DNA from: Gammaproteobacteria bacterium
GTDB lineage: Bacteria; Pseudomonadota; Gammaproteobacteria; Steroidobacterales; Steroidobacteraceae
Direction of reading: 5' to 3'
DNA: 35,073 nucleotides
NCBI GenBank assembly: GCA_030044385.1
Contig: JASHVV010000383.1
Location: forward strand, 1 to 35,073
In this document: piece after piece, positions 7,001 through 14,876 of the stretch
Layout of the letters: each line of letters opens with the position of its first letter
How positions within the stretch are numbered: position 1 is the first letter of the stretch
Translations under genes and position numbers: made by a program
Notes under the pieces: generated by a model
Seen by the model: the letters and a program-made list of their open reading frames with translations, nothing else
Database searches by the model: none
What the model was told of the DNA's origin: nothing

Positions 7001-8168
7001 GGCTGCGGCGTGGACGTCCGAGCGCAAGGTTTCGGCCGGCGAGCACCGTTACAGCCGCCGCGAGCCGCTGCTCTCGCGCGCCGTCGTCAACCGCATCCTG
7101 AACCTCGAGGGCGCGGGCAAGGAGACACGGCAGCTCGTTCTCGAGATCACGGATACCGCCTTGACCTACGAGGCCGGCGATGCGCTGGGGATCTGGCCGA
7201 CCCAGTGCCCGCGCCTGGTTGATGAGCTTCTCGCCGCGCTGGACCTCGACGCCTCGTACCCGGTGATGCTCGACGAGCATGGCGAGCTGCCGCTCGCCGA
7301 GGCGCTCATGAGGCACTGCGAGATCACGACCATCTCGCCCGACATGCTGCGATTCGTGTGCGATCGCGCTCGGGCGGGCCTATTGCAGGAGCTGCTCGCC
7401 GCGGGGCGCGAGGAGGATCTGAGCCAGTGGCTGCGCGGACGCCAGCTCATCGATCTGCTGCAGGCATACCCGATCCCGGGCAGCGACGCCGGGGATTTCC
7501 TGCGCGTGCTCAAGCGTCTGCAGCCGAGGCTCTACTCGATCTCATCGAGCCCCAAGGCGCACCCAGGCCACATCCATCTGACGGTATCCATCGCGCGCTA
7601 CACGTGCGACGGCCAGTCGCGCGGTGGCGCGTGCTCCACGTTTCTCGCCGATCGCTCGAGGGACGCCGCGGTGCCGATCTTCGTGCAGAAGTCGCCGCAC
7701 TTCCGGCCGCCGCGGGACCCGGATACGCCCATGATCATGGTGGGTCCGGGGACCGGCATCGCGCCCTTCAGGGCCTTCCTGCAGGAGCGGCGCGAGAGCG
7801 GCGCGCGCGGCAGGAACTGGCTGTTCTTCGGCGAGCAGCACGAGGTGACGGATTTCTACTACCGCCAGGAGCTGCAGAAGATGCAGCACGACGGGCTCCT
7901 CACCCGGCTGAGCGTCGCCTTCTCGCGGGATCAGGCGGACAAGGTGTATGTGCAGCATCGGATGCGCGAGCGCGGGCGCGAGTTGTGGGCCTGGCTGCAG
8001 GAGGGCGCCCATTTCTACGTCTGCGGCGATGCCACGCGCATGGCGCGCGACGTCGATGGCGCGCTGCGGCAAGTGGCCGAGCATCACGGAGGCCTGAGCG
8101 CATCGGGTGCGGACGATTTCGTCGAGCGCCTCAGAGTGGAGAAGCGTTATGTCCGGGATGTCTACTGA
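4056..8168 (+). CDS. Fusion of assimilatory nitrate reductase (molybdopterin) and CysJ-like diflavin reductase
   Basis: A 1370-residue cytoplasmic enzyme. The ATG at 4056 lies just before the iron-sulfur motif, where NasA-type proteins begin; the ribosome site is weak. C12, C15, C19 and C47 (CPYCGVGC...RLCTKG) bind [4Fe-4S]. C140 in SNSRLCMAS is the expected Mo ligand. The molybdopterin domain runs to about 585 and the dinucleotide-binding domain (NTGRLQHQWHTLTKTG) to about 705. The linker (705-840) contains a CysJ N-terminus-like segment (TADEQFYMGGYLTAL). Then come flavodoxin (ILWASQTGNAESFA, from about 843), the FAD domain (RLYSISSSP at 1158; GGACSTFL) and the NADPH domain (GPGTGIAPFRAFLQER from 1230). 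No BFD-type [2Fe-2S] domain is seen. It should pass electrons from NADPH through FAD/FMN to reduce nitrate to nitrite. Such fusions are known in proteobacteria. Nitrite reductase is not in the window. Confidence 0.93.
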   Translation: MFTNHHKVRSVCPYCGVGCGILMEVSDGRVVKVSGDKSHPSNLGRLCTKGGTCAQPLESSGRLEQAYLRDGRERQPARVPVLDAIRESARRLSAVIDTHGPDAVALYVSGQMSLEAQYLANKLAKGFIGTNNIESNSRLCMASAGSGYKLSLGSDAPPGSYDDFDHADLFFVIGANMADCHPILFLRMMDRVKAGAKLIVVDPRRNATAEKAHLFLQIRPGTDLALLNGLLHLIVANGRTDPQFIAGLTEGWEAMPPFLEDYPAGKVAEITGLAEADIRQAAAWIGDAKAWMSCWTMGLNQSTHGTWNTNALCNLHLATGAICKPGSGPFSLTGQPNAMGGREMGYMGPGLPGQRSVLVEADRELVERRWKIAPGTLRTTIGGGTVAMFEDMRAGKIKACWIICTNPVATVPNRRTVIEALEAAELVITQDAFLDTETNRYADILLPGALWAEAEGVMINSERNLTLMQPAVPPPGEALPDWQIIARIACEMGHAEHFTYASAAEVFEEIKQFWNPTTGYDLRGASYERLRETPLQWPCAPGGAPRNPIRYLNDGASQRLLFATPSGKAQFLPRPHLPPAEMPDGDFPWVLNTGRLQHQWHTLTKTGKVAALNKLNPGPFVEIHPEDATTLRIAAGDAVEVRSRRGRAVLPAVVTERVRPGNCFAPFHWNDVFGDDLAINAVTSDATDPISQQPEFKFSAVALTRVAAPDAASKPPGDTADADETNVHASIDAGACSYDTEPHEMTQIDVLAKLLGLERIPPLDLTADEQFYMGGYLTALRTDVARRSGGIPVLPPTAPFDRHRRLMLDGILAGLFARTRLPLALPDAMPQPPALAPAAARAAPITILWASQTGNAESFAKHCSERFERDGHTARLASMDTVSPEGLTGTGRVLLLTSTFGDGDPPDNARAFWKALEADSAPRLPDTEFAVLAFGDSSYGQFCGFGRRLDARLEALGARRLAARVDCEPEFEASAKAWLDGVAAAWTSERKVSAGEHRYSRREPLLSRAVVNRILNLEGAGKETRQLVLEITDTALTYEAGDALGIWPTQCPRLVDELLAALDLDASYPVMLDEHGELPLAEALMRHCEITTISPDMLRFVCDRARAGLLQELLAAGREEDLSQWLRGRQLIDLLQAYPIPGSDAGDFLRVLKRLQPRLYSISSSPKAHPGHIHLTVSIARYTCDGQSRGGACSTFLADRSRDAAVPIFVQKSPHFRPPRDPDTPMIMVGPGTGIAPFRAFLQERRESGARGRNWLFFGEQHEVTDFYYRQELQKMQHDGLLTRLSVAFSRDQADKVYVQHRMRERGRELWAWLQEGAHFYVCGDATRMARDVDGALRQVAEHHGGLSASGADDFVERLRVEKRYVRDVY

Positions 8169-8283
8169 GGGCAACCCGATCCGGCGCGAGCCATCGCAGG
8201 ACTGCCCGAGCGAGGGCCAGAGGAGAGGTGAGGGGGGAAGGCGTCTTGCCATTCGTCGAAATCCGGTCCGGCCGTTCGTCTAT

Positions 8284-8298
8284 ATGATGAGCCATCAT
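8284..8298. promoter_or_regulatory. Candidate operator before the glutathione transferase gene
   Basis: ATGATG-AGC-CATCAT is a perfect inverted repeat with a 3-base centre, 17 bases before the start codon at 8316 and overlapping the ribosome-binding region. It could bind a regulator or form a small hairpin in the mRNA. The 147-base gap between the reductase stop and this gene holds nothing else I can support. Confidence 0.3.
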
Positions 8299-8315
8299 TT
8301 ACCCGGAGCGTTCCC

Positions 8316-8966
8316 ATGAGTCCCACCATTACGGCCTTTGAGCAGTCGCCCGATCGTGGCAGAGGACTGGCGCGCGACATGCGCGTTCGCTGGGCGCTCG
8401 AGGAGGTGGGCCAGCCTTACAACGTCCGTCTGCTTTCGTTCGCAGCGATGAGGGAGCCCGCGCATCTCGCGCTGCATCCCTTCGGGCAGATTCCGACCTA
8501 TGAAGAAGACGATCTCGCCTTGTTCGAGTCGGGTTCGATCGTGCTCCACATCGCGCAGCGCCACGGGGGCCTGTTGCCGGCTGGGGCGAATGCCCGGGCG
8601 CGCGCGATCACCTGGATGTTTGCCGCCCTCAACACGGTGGAGCCCCCGATCGTGGATCTTCAGATCGCCAGGATCATGGAGGGCGACCAGCCGTGGTACG
8701 AGCAGCGACTGCCTCTCGTGCAGGCGCGCCTGCACAAGCGGCTGGGCGAGCTTTCCGGTTGCCTGGGGCATGCCGACTGGCTCGACGGCGCGTTCAGCGC
8801 CGGTGACCTGCTGATGGTATCCGTGCTGCTCAGAGCGAAAGCAGCGGGCATCCTGAGCGAGCATCCGAAGCTTGCCGCCTACGTGGCCCGAGGCGAAGCG
8901 CGGCCCGCCTACAAGCGGGCTTTCGACGCTCAACTGGCAGTCTTCACTGCCGCGTCGGCCCGCTGA
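8316..8966 (+). CDS. Glutathione S-transferase family protein
   Basis: A 216-residue protein with ATG at 8316 and CGGAG 6-10 bases before it. The N-terminal half is a thioredoxin-like GST domain: RVRWALEEVGQPYNV, the cis-proline region PFGQIPTYEEDD, and LFESGSIVLHIAQRHG (glutathione-binding ES motif). The second half is the all-helical domain, with SAGDLLMVSVLLRA matching the N-capping motif. It probably acts in the cytoplasm on electrophiles or peroxides; the substrate cannot be told. The 3' end overlaps the convergent cutC gene by 23 bases. No functional link to either neighbour is evident. Confidence 0.88.
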   Translation: MSPTITAFEQSPDRGRGLARDMRVRWALEEVGQPYNVRLLSFAAMREPAHLALHPFGQIPTYEEDDLALFESGSIVLHIAQRHGGLLPAGANARARAITWMFAALNTVEPPIVDLQIARIMEGDQPWYEQRLPLVQARLHKRLGELSGCLGHADWLDGAFSAGDLLMVSVLLRAKAAGILSEHPKLAAYVARGEARPAYKRAFDAQLAVFTAASAR

Positions 8967-9705
8967 CGAGGGCCTCCGCTGCGCGCAGCTCGTCCACGAG
9001 TCGCCGCACCGCTTCCGGGTCGGTCTGCCGCCAGTCGGCATCGAGCCCACGCAACGCAGCAGCTCGCGGGCTCGCCGGGGATGTTCGCCGTGCCGACGCC
9101 GAGGCGTGGATCTCGCACACCCCGGTCGCCGCTACGAGCTGCCTCACGTTCTCCGGGCGGACCCCGGCTGCGGCGATGACGCCGATCCGTCCGGCCGCCT
9201 GACGTAACACCGCGGCGATGGCCGCGGCACCTTCCGGCGCGCTGGAATGCGCGCCGGAGGTCAGAACACGCTCGCACCCGAGCCCGATGAGCGCTTCGAG
9301 CGCGGGCTGCCGATCGCGCACCACATCGAAGGCCCGATGGAAGGTGATCGACATCGGTCCCGCTGCCGCGATGAGGCTGCGACACACTGCCAGGTCGACG
9401 TCCCCCGCCGTATCGAGCGCGCCGATCACGACCCCATGGCAGCCGAGGCGGGCGCACTCCTCGATGTCGTATTGCATGACCCGGATCTCGGCCTGCGAAT
9501 AACAGAAGTCTCCGGCGCGCGGCCGGATCAGCACGTGCAAGGGCAGGGTGAGCCCGGCGCGCGCTGCGGCAATGGTCCCGCGTGAGGGCGTGACGCCCCC
9601 GCCGGCGAGGTCGGCGCACAACTCGACCCGATCCGCGCCGCCGCGCTGCGCGGCGAACGCGGAGCCGATCCCGTCGGCAGCAATCTCGAGCAGCAGCCGT
9701 GTCAC
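8944..9705 (-). CDS. cutC: CutC family protein
   Basis: A 253-residue TIM-barrel protein of normal family length. It starts with GTG at 9705, preceded by AGGAGG at 8 bases; this site overlaps the GH20 stop, which ends 12 bases before. Family patterns are clear: LLLEIAADGIGSAFAAQRGGADRVELC, GGGVTPSRGTI, HVLIRPRAGDFCYS, GCHGVVIGAL, ITFHRAFDVV and GCERVLTSGA. CutC was named from copper sensitivity in E. coli, but a direct copper role is doubtful. Here it is the last gene of a five-gene sugar operon (LacI, PfkB, AGE, GH20, CutC), which suggests a part in glycan or GlcNAc-derived metabolism. That is an inference from position. Confidence 0.92.
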   Translation of the reverse strand: MTRLLLEIAADGIGSAFAAQRGGADRVELCADLAGGGVTPSRGTIAAARAGLTLPLHVLIRPRAGDFCYSQAEIRVMQYDIEECARLGCHGVVIGALDTAGDVDLAVCRSLIAAAGPMSITFHRAFDVVRDRQPALEALIGLGCERVLTSGAHSSAPEGAAAIAAVLRQAAGRIGVIAAAGVRPENVRQLVAATGVCEIHASASARRTSPASPRAAALRGLDADWRQTDPEAVRRLVDELRAAEALVSGPTRQ

Positions 9706-9717
9706 GCGTGGGCCTCC

Positions 9718-11331
9718 TCAGCGCGGCGAGGTGTCGGGGTGCGATCCCAACCGCGCGCTCAGGTCTTCGAACTGCGCATAGGTGGGCTCCGGATTGGGCG
9801 ATCCCCACAGACGCTGCGCCAGCACACGCAGCGGCTGCGCGATGCGCCCCGCGATGTAGGTCTGCGTCTCATACCCCACGTTGTCGCACCATACGTTCAG
9901 CATGCTTCCCAGGTTGCGCGCGTGGTTGCTGGCCCGGATCGTCAGACCCTTCTGGAAGATATCGGGTTGCCAGACCCCGTAAACCCAGGGCAGGTCCGGA
10001 GTCCGGCCGTTGCCCGTGCCGTAGCCGGTCACATAGTACGTCGGGTCCCAGCTCTCGTTGGCGATGAGATGGCCCGCATCGACGATCTGCTGCGGCGTGG
10101 GCCCATAAGTCATCCAGTAATCGACCACGATGTCCGGATTGACGGTGACTGCCGCGCCCCCGCCGAGGCCGTCGTTCCAGATGCGCAGGGTCTTGCCGGC
10201 GGCGCGCACCTGCGTGTCCGCCCAGTTGATGAAGCCGAGGAAGGTGTCCTTGGCATTGGCCCCAGGGCCGTAATGAGTGCGAGCGTAAGCGAGGAGCTGC
10301 GGGTCTTTCGCATAGTCCGTGAGGTACTCGTCGGCGCCGAGGTGCCAGTAGGGTCCGGGGAAGAGCGGCAGGTACTCCTGCAGCAGGTCGCGCATCAGCT
10401 CGTAGGACTGCGGATTGGAGAGATCGATCAGACCATAGTTCGGGCTGTCCGGCGTCGGCGCCGTGTGGGCGGAGTCATAGAGCTGCAGCTGCGGGTGCGC
10501 GGCGAGAATCGCCGCCATGTGCCCCGGCATGTCGATCTCCGGAATCACCATGACGTGGCGCGCCGCGGCGAAGGCGATGATGTCCCGGACCTGCTGCTTG
10601 GTCAGATGCTCGCGCGAGACGATCTCGGGGTGCGAGGTGCTTTCGAGGCGGAAGCCGTTGTTGTCGGAGAGGTGCAGGTGCAGGGTGTTCAGCTTGAGGT
10701 AAGCCATCTCCGCGATCTCTTCGCGCAGCCACGAGGGCGTGAAGAACTTGCGGCCGTAGTCGACACCCAGTCCGCGCTCCGGCTTCAGCGGCCAGTCTCG
10801 TGCGACGCCGTACGGCAACTGTTGGCTCTCGCGCAGCAGCTGCAGCACCGTCTGGGTGCCGTAGAACACCCCAGCGTCAGTTCCCGCAGTAATGCAGAGG
10901 TGCTCGCCGATGCTGAGCGAATACGCCTCAGGGCCGGACGCCGCGGACGGCAGAGGCGCGCCTGCGGCTGCGCCGGCACCTGCACCCGGCTGGAGGGTGA
11001 GATAGATGTCACCGGGCTGGGCTTCGGCCTCGCTGCCGATGACCTGGGGGAAGTCGCGGTTGAAGAGCGCGCCGAGGCTGGCGGCGAGGAGCCGGCTCGT
11101 CGTCGCGAGCACGCCGGCCGCCTGCGGGGAGCGGACGATGCGCGTGTGGTCGCCGAGCTGAAACTCACCCTGTGCTTGCGGGTGCCACTGCTGCACCGCC
11201 GGGATGGTCGCCGGCAGCAGCGGCTGCTCGCGCTGCGGACTCACCTGACAGGCCGAGAGCAACGTCAGCGCGGCGGCCGCCGTCACGCGCAGCGCCGCGC
11301 GGGCCCCCTTCGAAACCTCCAGATCGATCAT
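9718..11331 (-). CDS. GH20 beta-N-acetylhexosaminidase, predicted lipoprotein
   Basis: A 537-residue enzyme with ATG at 11331 and GGGAG 8 bases before. Residues 1-28 form a lipoprotein signal ending in the lipobox LLSAC (C28), so it is likely held in the periplasm or outer membrane. A GH20b N-domain (to about 180) is followed by the barrel: RGLGVDYGRKFFTP, LNTLHLHLSDNNGFRLES and VIPEIDMPGHMAA. The catalytic pair is D334-E335 in HLGADEY, where the Asp orients the substrate acetamido group and the Glu is the acid/base. The substrate-binding Trp region (YGVWQPD) follows. It should remove non-reducing GlcNAc from N-glycan antennae. It lies 16 bases after the AGE-family gene, in the same operon. 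Confidence 0.93.
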   Translation of the reverse strand: MIDLEVSKGARAALRVTAAAALTLLSACQVSPQREQPLLPATIPAVQQWHPQAQGEFQLGDHTRIVRSPQAAGVLATTSRLLAASLGALFNRDFPQVIGSEAEAQPGDIYLTLQPGAGAGAAAGAPLPSAASGPEAYSLSIGEHLCITAGTDAGVFYGTQTVLQLLRESQQLPYGVARDWPLKPERGLGVDYGRKFFTPSWLREEIAEMAYLKLNTLHLHLSDNNGFRLESTSHPEIVSREHLTKQQVRDIIAFAAARHVMVIPEIDMPGHMAAILAAHPQLQLYDSAHTAPTPDSPNYGLIDLSNPQSYELMRDLLQEYLPLFPGPYWHLGADEYLTDYAKDPQLLAYARTHYGPGANAKDTFLGFINWADTQVRAAGKTLRIWNDGLGGGAAVTVNPDIVVDYWMTYGPTPQQIVDAGHLIANESWDPTYYVTGYGTGNGRTPDLPWVYGVWQPDIFQKGLTIRASNHARNLGSMLNVWCDNVGYETQTYIAGRIAQPLRVLAQRLWGSPNPEPTYAQFEDLSARLGSHPDTSPR

Positions 11332-11347
11332 TCACTCGTCTCCCATG

Positions 11348-12601
11348 TCAACGTGTCGCCGTCGTGCGCACGACGCCGAGCACCTCGTAGCAGGCGCCCA
11401 TCGTGTGGTAGTCGGTCTTGCCCGCCGGACTCTTCTCGTCGTTGTACTTGACGTTGGCGACATCGAGGATGCGGAACCAGCCGCCGTAGCGATGGTCGAC
11501 GAAGTGCTCCCAGGCGTAACTCCACAGGCGGTCGTACCACTCCCAGTAGCGGCGCTCGCCGGTTCGAGCCGCCAGCAGCGCCGCGGCGGCCAGCGATTCC
11601 GCCTGTACCCAGAAGTACTTGTCGGCGTCGCAGACGAACATTGCGCCATCACCGATCGCAGCACCTTCCATCCCCGCCGCCCGCAACCGCTGCGGCGCGA
11701 AGCCGTAGTGCATGCCACCGTGGACACTGTCCCAGGAATATCCGAGCGCGCGGTCGAAGAGCCCGCACGCCGTGGGCAGCAGCCAGTCCGCGTCCACGTA
11801 TCGCCCGAGAATGAGCAGCAGCTTCGCCCATTCCGTCTGATGTCCCGGCTGGAAGCCCCAAGGCCGGAACAGGTGGCGTGGGTTATCGAGGTTATAGCGC
11901 CAGTCGACGCGCCAGTCCGCGTCGTAATGCTCCCACACCAGCCCATCCGCGAGCCGTGCCTGGCGGCGCGTCATGTGGTCGGCGAGCAGCAGCGCACGTT
12001 CGAGGTAGCGCGGCTCGCTGCTCGCGGCGAAGGCGGCGAGCAACGCCTCGCACATGTGCATGTTGGCGTTCTGGCCGCGATAGCGGCTGAATTTCCAGTG
12101 AACGTCGGCCTCATCGCGATACAGCCCAGCGGCGCCGTCGAAGAAGTAGCGCTCCAGCAACGCCCAGAGCTCATCGAGCCAGGCGCGCGCCTCGGCGATA
12201 CCGGCGTGCAGCGCGTGCGCGTAGGCGAGGAGCACGAACGCAAGGCCATAGCAGTGGCGGGTCGTGTCCTCGACCGCTCCGTCATGTAGTGTCCAGGCAT
12301 AACCGCCGCTTGCGGCGTCGCGGTGAACTCCGCGCAGGTAGCGCAGGCCGTGATGCACAGCGTCGAGATAGGCCGGATCGCCGAACTCCCGATACGCCAT
12401 CGCGTAATCGAAGATGAAGCGGGCGCTGCTCACCAGGTGCCGGTGGCGGCGGTCGTAGATCGTGCCGTCGTCCTTGAAATAATGAAAGAAGCCACCGGCC
12501 GGGTCGATGCAGCGCGGATGGTAGAAGGCCATGGTGTGCGCGATGTGCGCGCGCAGGAACGCCGGCGAGCGGAAATCCGCTCTCGCTGCCGGGCTCGTCA
12601 C
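11348..12601 (-). CDS. AGE-family mannose isomerase / N-acylglucosamine 2-epimerase
   Basis: A 417-residue (alpha/alpha)6-barrel protein. It starts with GTG at 12601, 9 bases after the PfkB stop, with GAGAG as a modest ribosome site. AGE-superfamily markers are present: HLVSSARFIFDYAMAYR, RGQNANMHMCEALLAAF (181-186 region), FQPGHQTEWAKLL (H254), GGMHYGF, the late GGWFR motif and KTDYHTMGACYE. It has no signal peptide, so it is cytoplasmic. The family includes AGE, cellobiose epimerase, YihS and mannose isomerase. A sugar kinase next door and an alpha-mannosidase across the promoter favour mannose to fructose isomerisation, but N-acylglucosamine/N-acylmannosamine epimerisation stays possible. 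Confidence 0.88.
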   Translation of the reverse strand: MTSPAARADFRSPAFLRAHIAHTMAFYHPRCIDPAGGFFHYFKDDGTIYDRRHRHLVSSARFIFDYAMAYREFGDPAYLDAVHHGLRYLRGVHRDAASGGYAWTLHDGAVEDTTRHCYGLAFVLLAYAHALHAGIAEARAWLDELWALLERYFFDGAAGLYRDEADVHWKFSRYRGQNANMHMCEALLAAFAASSEPRYLERALLLADHMTRRQARLADGLVWEHYDADWRVDWRYNLDNPRHLFRPWGFQPGHQTEWAKLLLILGRYVDADWLLPTACGLFDRALGYSWDSVHGGMHYGFAPQRLRAAGMEGAAIGDGAMFVCDADKYFWVQAESLAAAALLAARTGERRYWEWYDRLWSYAWEHFVDHRYGGWFRILDVANVKYNDEKSPAGKTDYHTMGACYEVLGVVRTTATR

Positions 12602-12610
12602 ACCCGGCTC

Positions 12611-13603
12611 TCAGGCAGCGCGGCCATGCTGCTGCTCCGTCAGAAGCTGCTCGACCTCGGCGCGCGAAGGCATGGCCTCGAAGGCGCCCTTGCGCGTCAC
12701 CGCGAGCGCCCCGGTCGCCGCGCCGAAGCGCAGCGCGCTCTCGAGCGCGGACGATTCGGCGAGGAACGCATCGAGGCCGGCAGTGCCCACGCCACGCCTC
12801 GCAAGCTCGCTCAACAGTCCGCCGACGAACGCATCGCCGGCGGCCGTGGTATCGGTCGGGCGAACTTTGAAGCTCGGCAGCTCACCGCGCGCCGCGCGCG
12901 TGTGCCACCGCAGCGGCGCGCCGCCGTGAGTGATCACGACGAGCCGGGCGCACGCACCCAACAGCCGGCCGACCACCGCCGCCTCGCCACCGAGCGGGTG
13001 GGCGAGAAATTCGAGCTCGTTGTGCGCCAGCTTGACCAGATCGGCCCCCTCCAGCATCCGCCACAGGCTCGGTGTCGGGTCGGAGCCCGTCGGCCACAAT
13101 CCGGACCTCAGGTTCAGGTCCACGCTGACCAACGCCTGGGCTGCGCGGGCGCGGCGCATGCCTTCCAGAGTGGAGGCGGCGCTCTGCGCCTCCGTCAGGC
13201 TGTTGGAACAGACGTGGAACACCGCCGCCTCGGTGAAAGCCTGGTCGCGGAAGTAGGCCTCGCGGAACAGGAGGTCTGCCGCCGGCGGCCGGTAGAAACT
13301 GAAGCGTCGCTCGCCGGCCGCGCCGAGGCTGACGAAGGCGAGTGCCGTGCGCGCCTCCCCGGTGCGCGTCACGTACTGCGTGCCGACGCCGGCTGCGCAC
13401 AGGCTGTCGAGCAGAAAATCGCCGAACACGTCGCTGCCGAGCATGCCGATGAATTCACTGCGCGCGCCGAGGCGCGCCGCAGCCACGGCGACGTTGGCCG
13501 GCGCGCCCCCTGCGAACTGCAGGAACGCCGGCGGCGCTCCCGCCGTCCCCGGCTCCTCCAGGAAGTCGATCAGAGCCTCGCCGAAGCAGCATATTTTTTT
13601 CAT
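12611..13603 (-). CDS. PfkB-family sugar kinase, probable fructokinase
   Basis: A 330-residue ribokinase-fold kinase with ATG at 13603; no strong Shine-Dalgarno sequence is seen. The PfkB N-terminal signature is at residues 31-46 (AGGAPANVAVAAARLG). The C-terminal signature is DTTAAGDAFVGG, with the catalytic base D257 in the AAGD anion hole. LVSVDLNLRSGLW and KLAHNELEFL are typical of fructokinases. The probable reaction is fructose plus ATP to fructose-6-phosphate, which takes the product of the neighbouring mannose isomerase into glycolysis. The gene follows the LacI-type regulator by 46 bases and precedes the AGE gene by 9. Confidence 0.9.
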   Translation of the reverse strand: MKKICCFGEALIDFLEEPGTAGAPPAFLQFAGGAPANVAVAAARLGARSEFIGMLGSDVFGDFLLDSLCAAGVGTQYVTRTGEARTALAFVSLGAAGERRFSFYRPPAADLLFREAYFRDQAFTEAAVFHVCSNSLTEAQSAASTLEGMRRARAAQALVSVDLNLRSGLWPTGSDPTPSLWRMLEGADLVKLAHNELEFLAHPLGGEAAVVGRLLGACARLVVITHGGAPLRWHTRAARGELPSFKVRPTDTTAAGDAFVGGLLSELARRGVGTAGLDAFLAESSALESALRFGAATGALAVTRKGAFEAMPSRAEVEQLLTEQQHGRAA

Positions 13604-13649
13604 ATCGGGGCTTTCGCGGGCACGCGTGTCGGATGACGGACGCGACCGG

Positions 13650-14729
13650 TCATCTCCCTCCGTTCCGTGTCGTATGCCGCAGAGGCCGGTGCCGGCCGGT
13701 GCTCTGCCGCACGACCAGGGTCACCGGCGCAATCGTGCGCACCGTCCGCGCCGGCGGATGCTGCGCCCCGGCGAGCGCGAGCGCCGCGGCCTGGCGGCCG
13801 CGGCCGCGCGGGTCGGAAGCCAGCGTAGTCAGTGGCGGCATGCTCGCCGAGGCTTCCGGAATGTCGTCGAACCCCGTGACCGAGAAATCGTGCCCGGGGC
13901 GCAGCCCACGCTGCACGAGCCCGAGCAGCAGCCCCAGTGCCACCGCATCGTTGTAGGCCACGGCGGCCGTTGGCGCCGGGTCGCGCACGAACAGCGCGTC
14001 GGTCTGTGCACACGCCTGCAGGCGTGTCGGCGCACTCTCGATGATCCAGTGCGGCTCCGGCGTGATGCCGGCGGCGGCGAGCGCCTCGCGATGGCCGACG
14101 CGCCGCTCCCGGCAGGAGCTCGACTCGCCATGGCCGCCGAAGAACGCGATGCGCCGATGACCGAGCGACAGCAGGTGCTCGGTGGCGAGAAAGGCACCGC
14201 GACGGTTGTCGAGACCGAGAAAGTCCCAGGTCGGCGTCACGGGGTCGCGCGAGCTCAGCTCGCGGTTGAAAACCAGCAGCGGCGTGTGCGCGCCGACGGT
14301 GCGCTGCACCACGAGGGCATCGCTGCCCTCGGCCGGTGAGAGAATGATTGCCGCCGGGTCGTGCTCCATGAGTGAAGTGAGCACCGCCTGCTGGCGCTCG
14401 GCCGACTCGCTGGTGCTGCCGAGCAGGGTGACATAACCGGCGGCGCCCAACGCCTCGTCCACCCCGGCGGCGAATTCGGCGAAGAACGGGTTCGCCAGGT
14501 CGTTGATGACCAGCGCGACGTTGGAGGAGTGCTGGCGCCGGAGATTGGCGGCGACGCGGTTGTAGACGTATCCCATGCGACGCATGTGCTCGAGCACGGT
14601 GGCACGCGTCTCGGGATGCACGAGCGGGCTCTCGCGCAGCACCAGCGACACCGTCGCTCTGGAAACGCGCGCCGCGCGGGCGACGTCGTTCAGGGTGACT
14701 CGGCGGCGGCTGGCAATTCTCTGGATCAT
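13650..14729 (-). CDS. LacI-family transcriptional regulator of the glycan locus
   Basis: A 359-residue repressor with ATG at 14729. The N-terminal DNA-binding domain (VTLNDVARAARVSRATVSLVL, then a hinge near residues 48-65 ending NLRRQHSS) is standard. The remaining two-lobed periplasmic-binding-like domain (VALVINDLANPFFAEFAAGV, GHRRIAFFGG, AVAYNDAVALGLLLGL, VTGFDDIPEA) binds the inducer, probably a sugar from the imported glycan. It is the first gene of the operon with PfkB, AGE, GH20 and CutC. One copy of the proposed operator lies 10 bases upstream of its start, so autoregulation is likely. The C-terminal 15-20 residues are basic and variable. Confidence 0.93.
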   Translation of the reverse strand: MIQRIASRRRVTLNDVARAARVSRATVSLVLRESPLVHPETRATVLEHMRRMGYVYNRVAANLRRQHSSNVALVINDLANPFFAEFAAGVDEALGAAGYVTLLGSTSESAERQQAVLTSLMEHDPAAIILSPAEGSDALVVQRTVGAHTPLLVFNRELSSRDPVTPTWDFLGLDNRRGAFLATEHLLSLGHRRIAFFGGHGESSSCRERRVGHREALAAAGITPEPHWIIESAPTRLQACAQTDALFVRDPAPTAAVAYNDAVALGLLLGLVQRGLRPGHDFSVTGFDDIPEASASMPPLTTLASDPRGRGRQAAALALAGAQHPPARTVRTIAPVTLVVRQSTGRHRPLRHTTRNGGR

Positions 14730-14739
14730 ATCGGCGTGG

Positions 14740-14755
14740 CTTAGAACGATCCAAA
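14740..14755. promoter_or_regulatory. Proposed LacI-type operator O1
   Basis: CTTAGAACGATCCAAA matches the palindrome TTTAGATCGATCTAAA in 13 of 16 bases and keeps the central CG usual for LacI-family operators. It sits just before the regulator's own start codon, where it could block the minus-strand operon. Confidence 0.65.
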
Positions 14756-14833
14756 ATTCTGCCCCATTTTGGTCCGCTTGTCATCGCGGTCATGGGTGAC
14801 GGCGTGAGCATCTTGCAATTGGATACGGTTGAT

Positions 14834-14849
14834 ATTAGAACGATACAAA
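14834..14849. promoter_or_regulatory. Proposed LacI-type operator O2
   Basis: ATTAGAACGATACAAA matches the same palindrome in 12 of 16 bases, 27 bases before the GH92 start. It overlaps a possible plus-strand promoter (TTGGAT at 14819-14824, 17-base spacer, GATACA at 14842-14847). O1 and O2 are 94 bases apart, so looping between the divergent promoters is possible. Confidence 0.6.
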
Positions 14850-14876
14850 TAAATCACTGCAAAGCTGAGGGGATTC

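Noticed and set aside
8107-8319. Small plus-strand frame spanning the end of the reductase and the gap
   Set aside because: It is mostly inside the reductase gene in another frame, with no ribosome site or recognisable sequence.
9739-11451. 570-codon open frame on the plus strand opposite GH20
   Set aside because: It lies antisense to a clear GH20 gene, has no recognisable domain, and long antisense frames are expected at this GC content.
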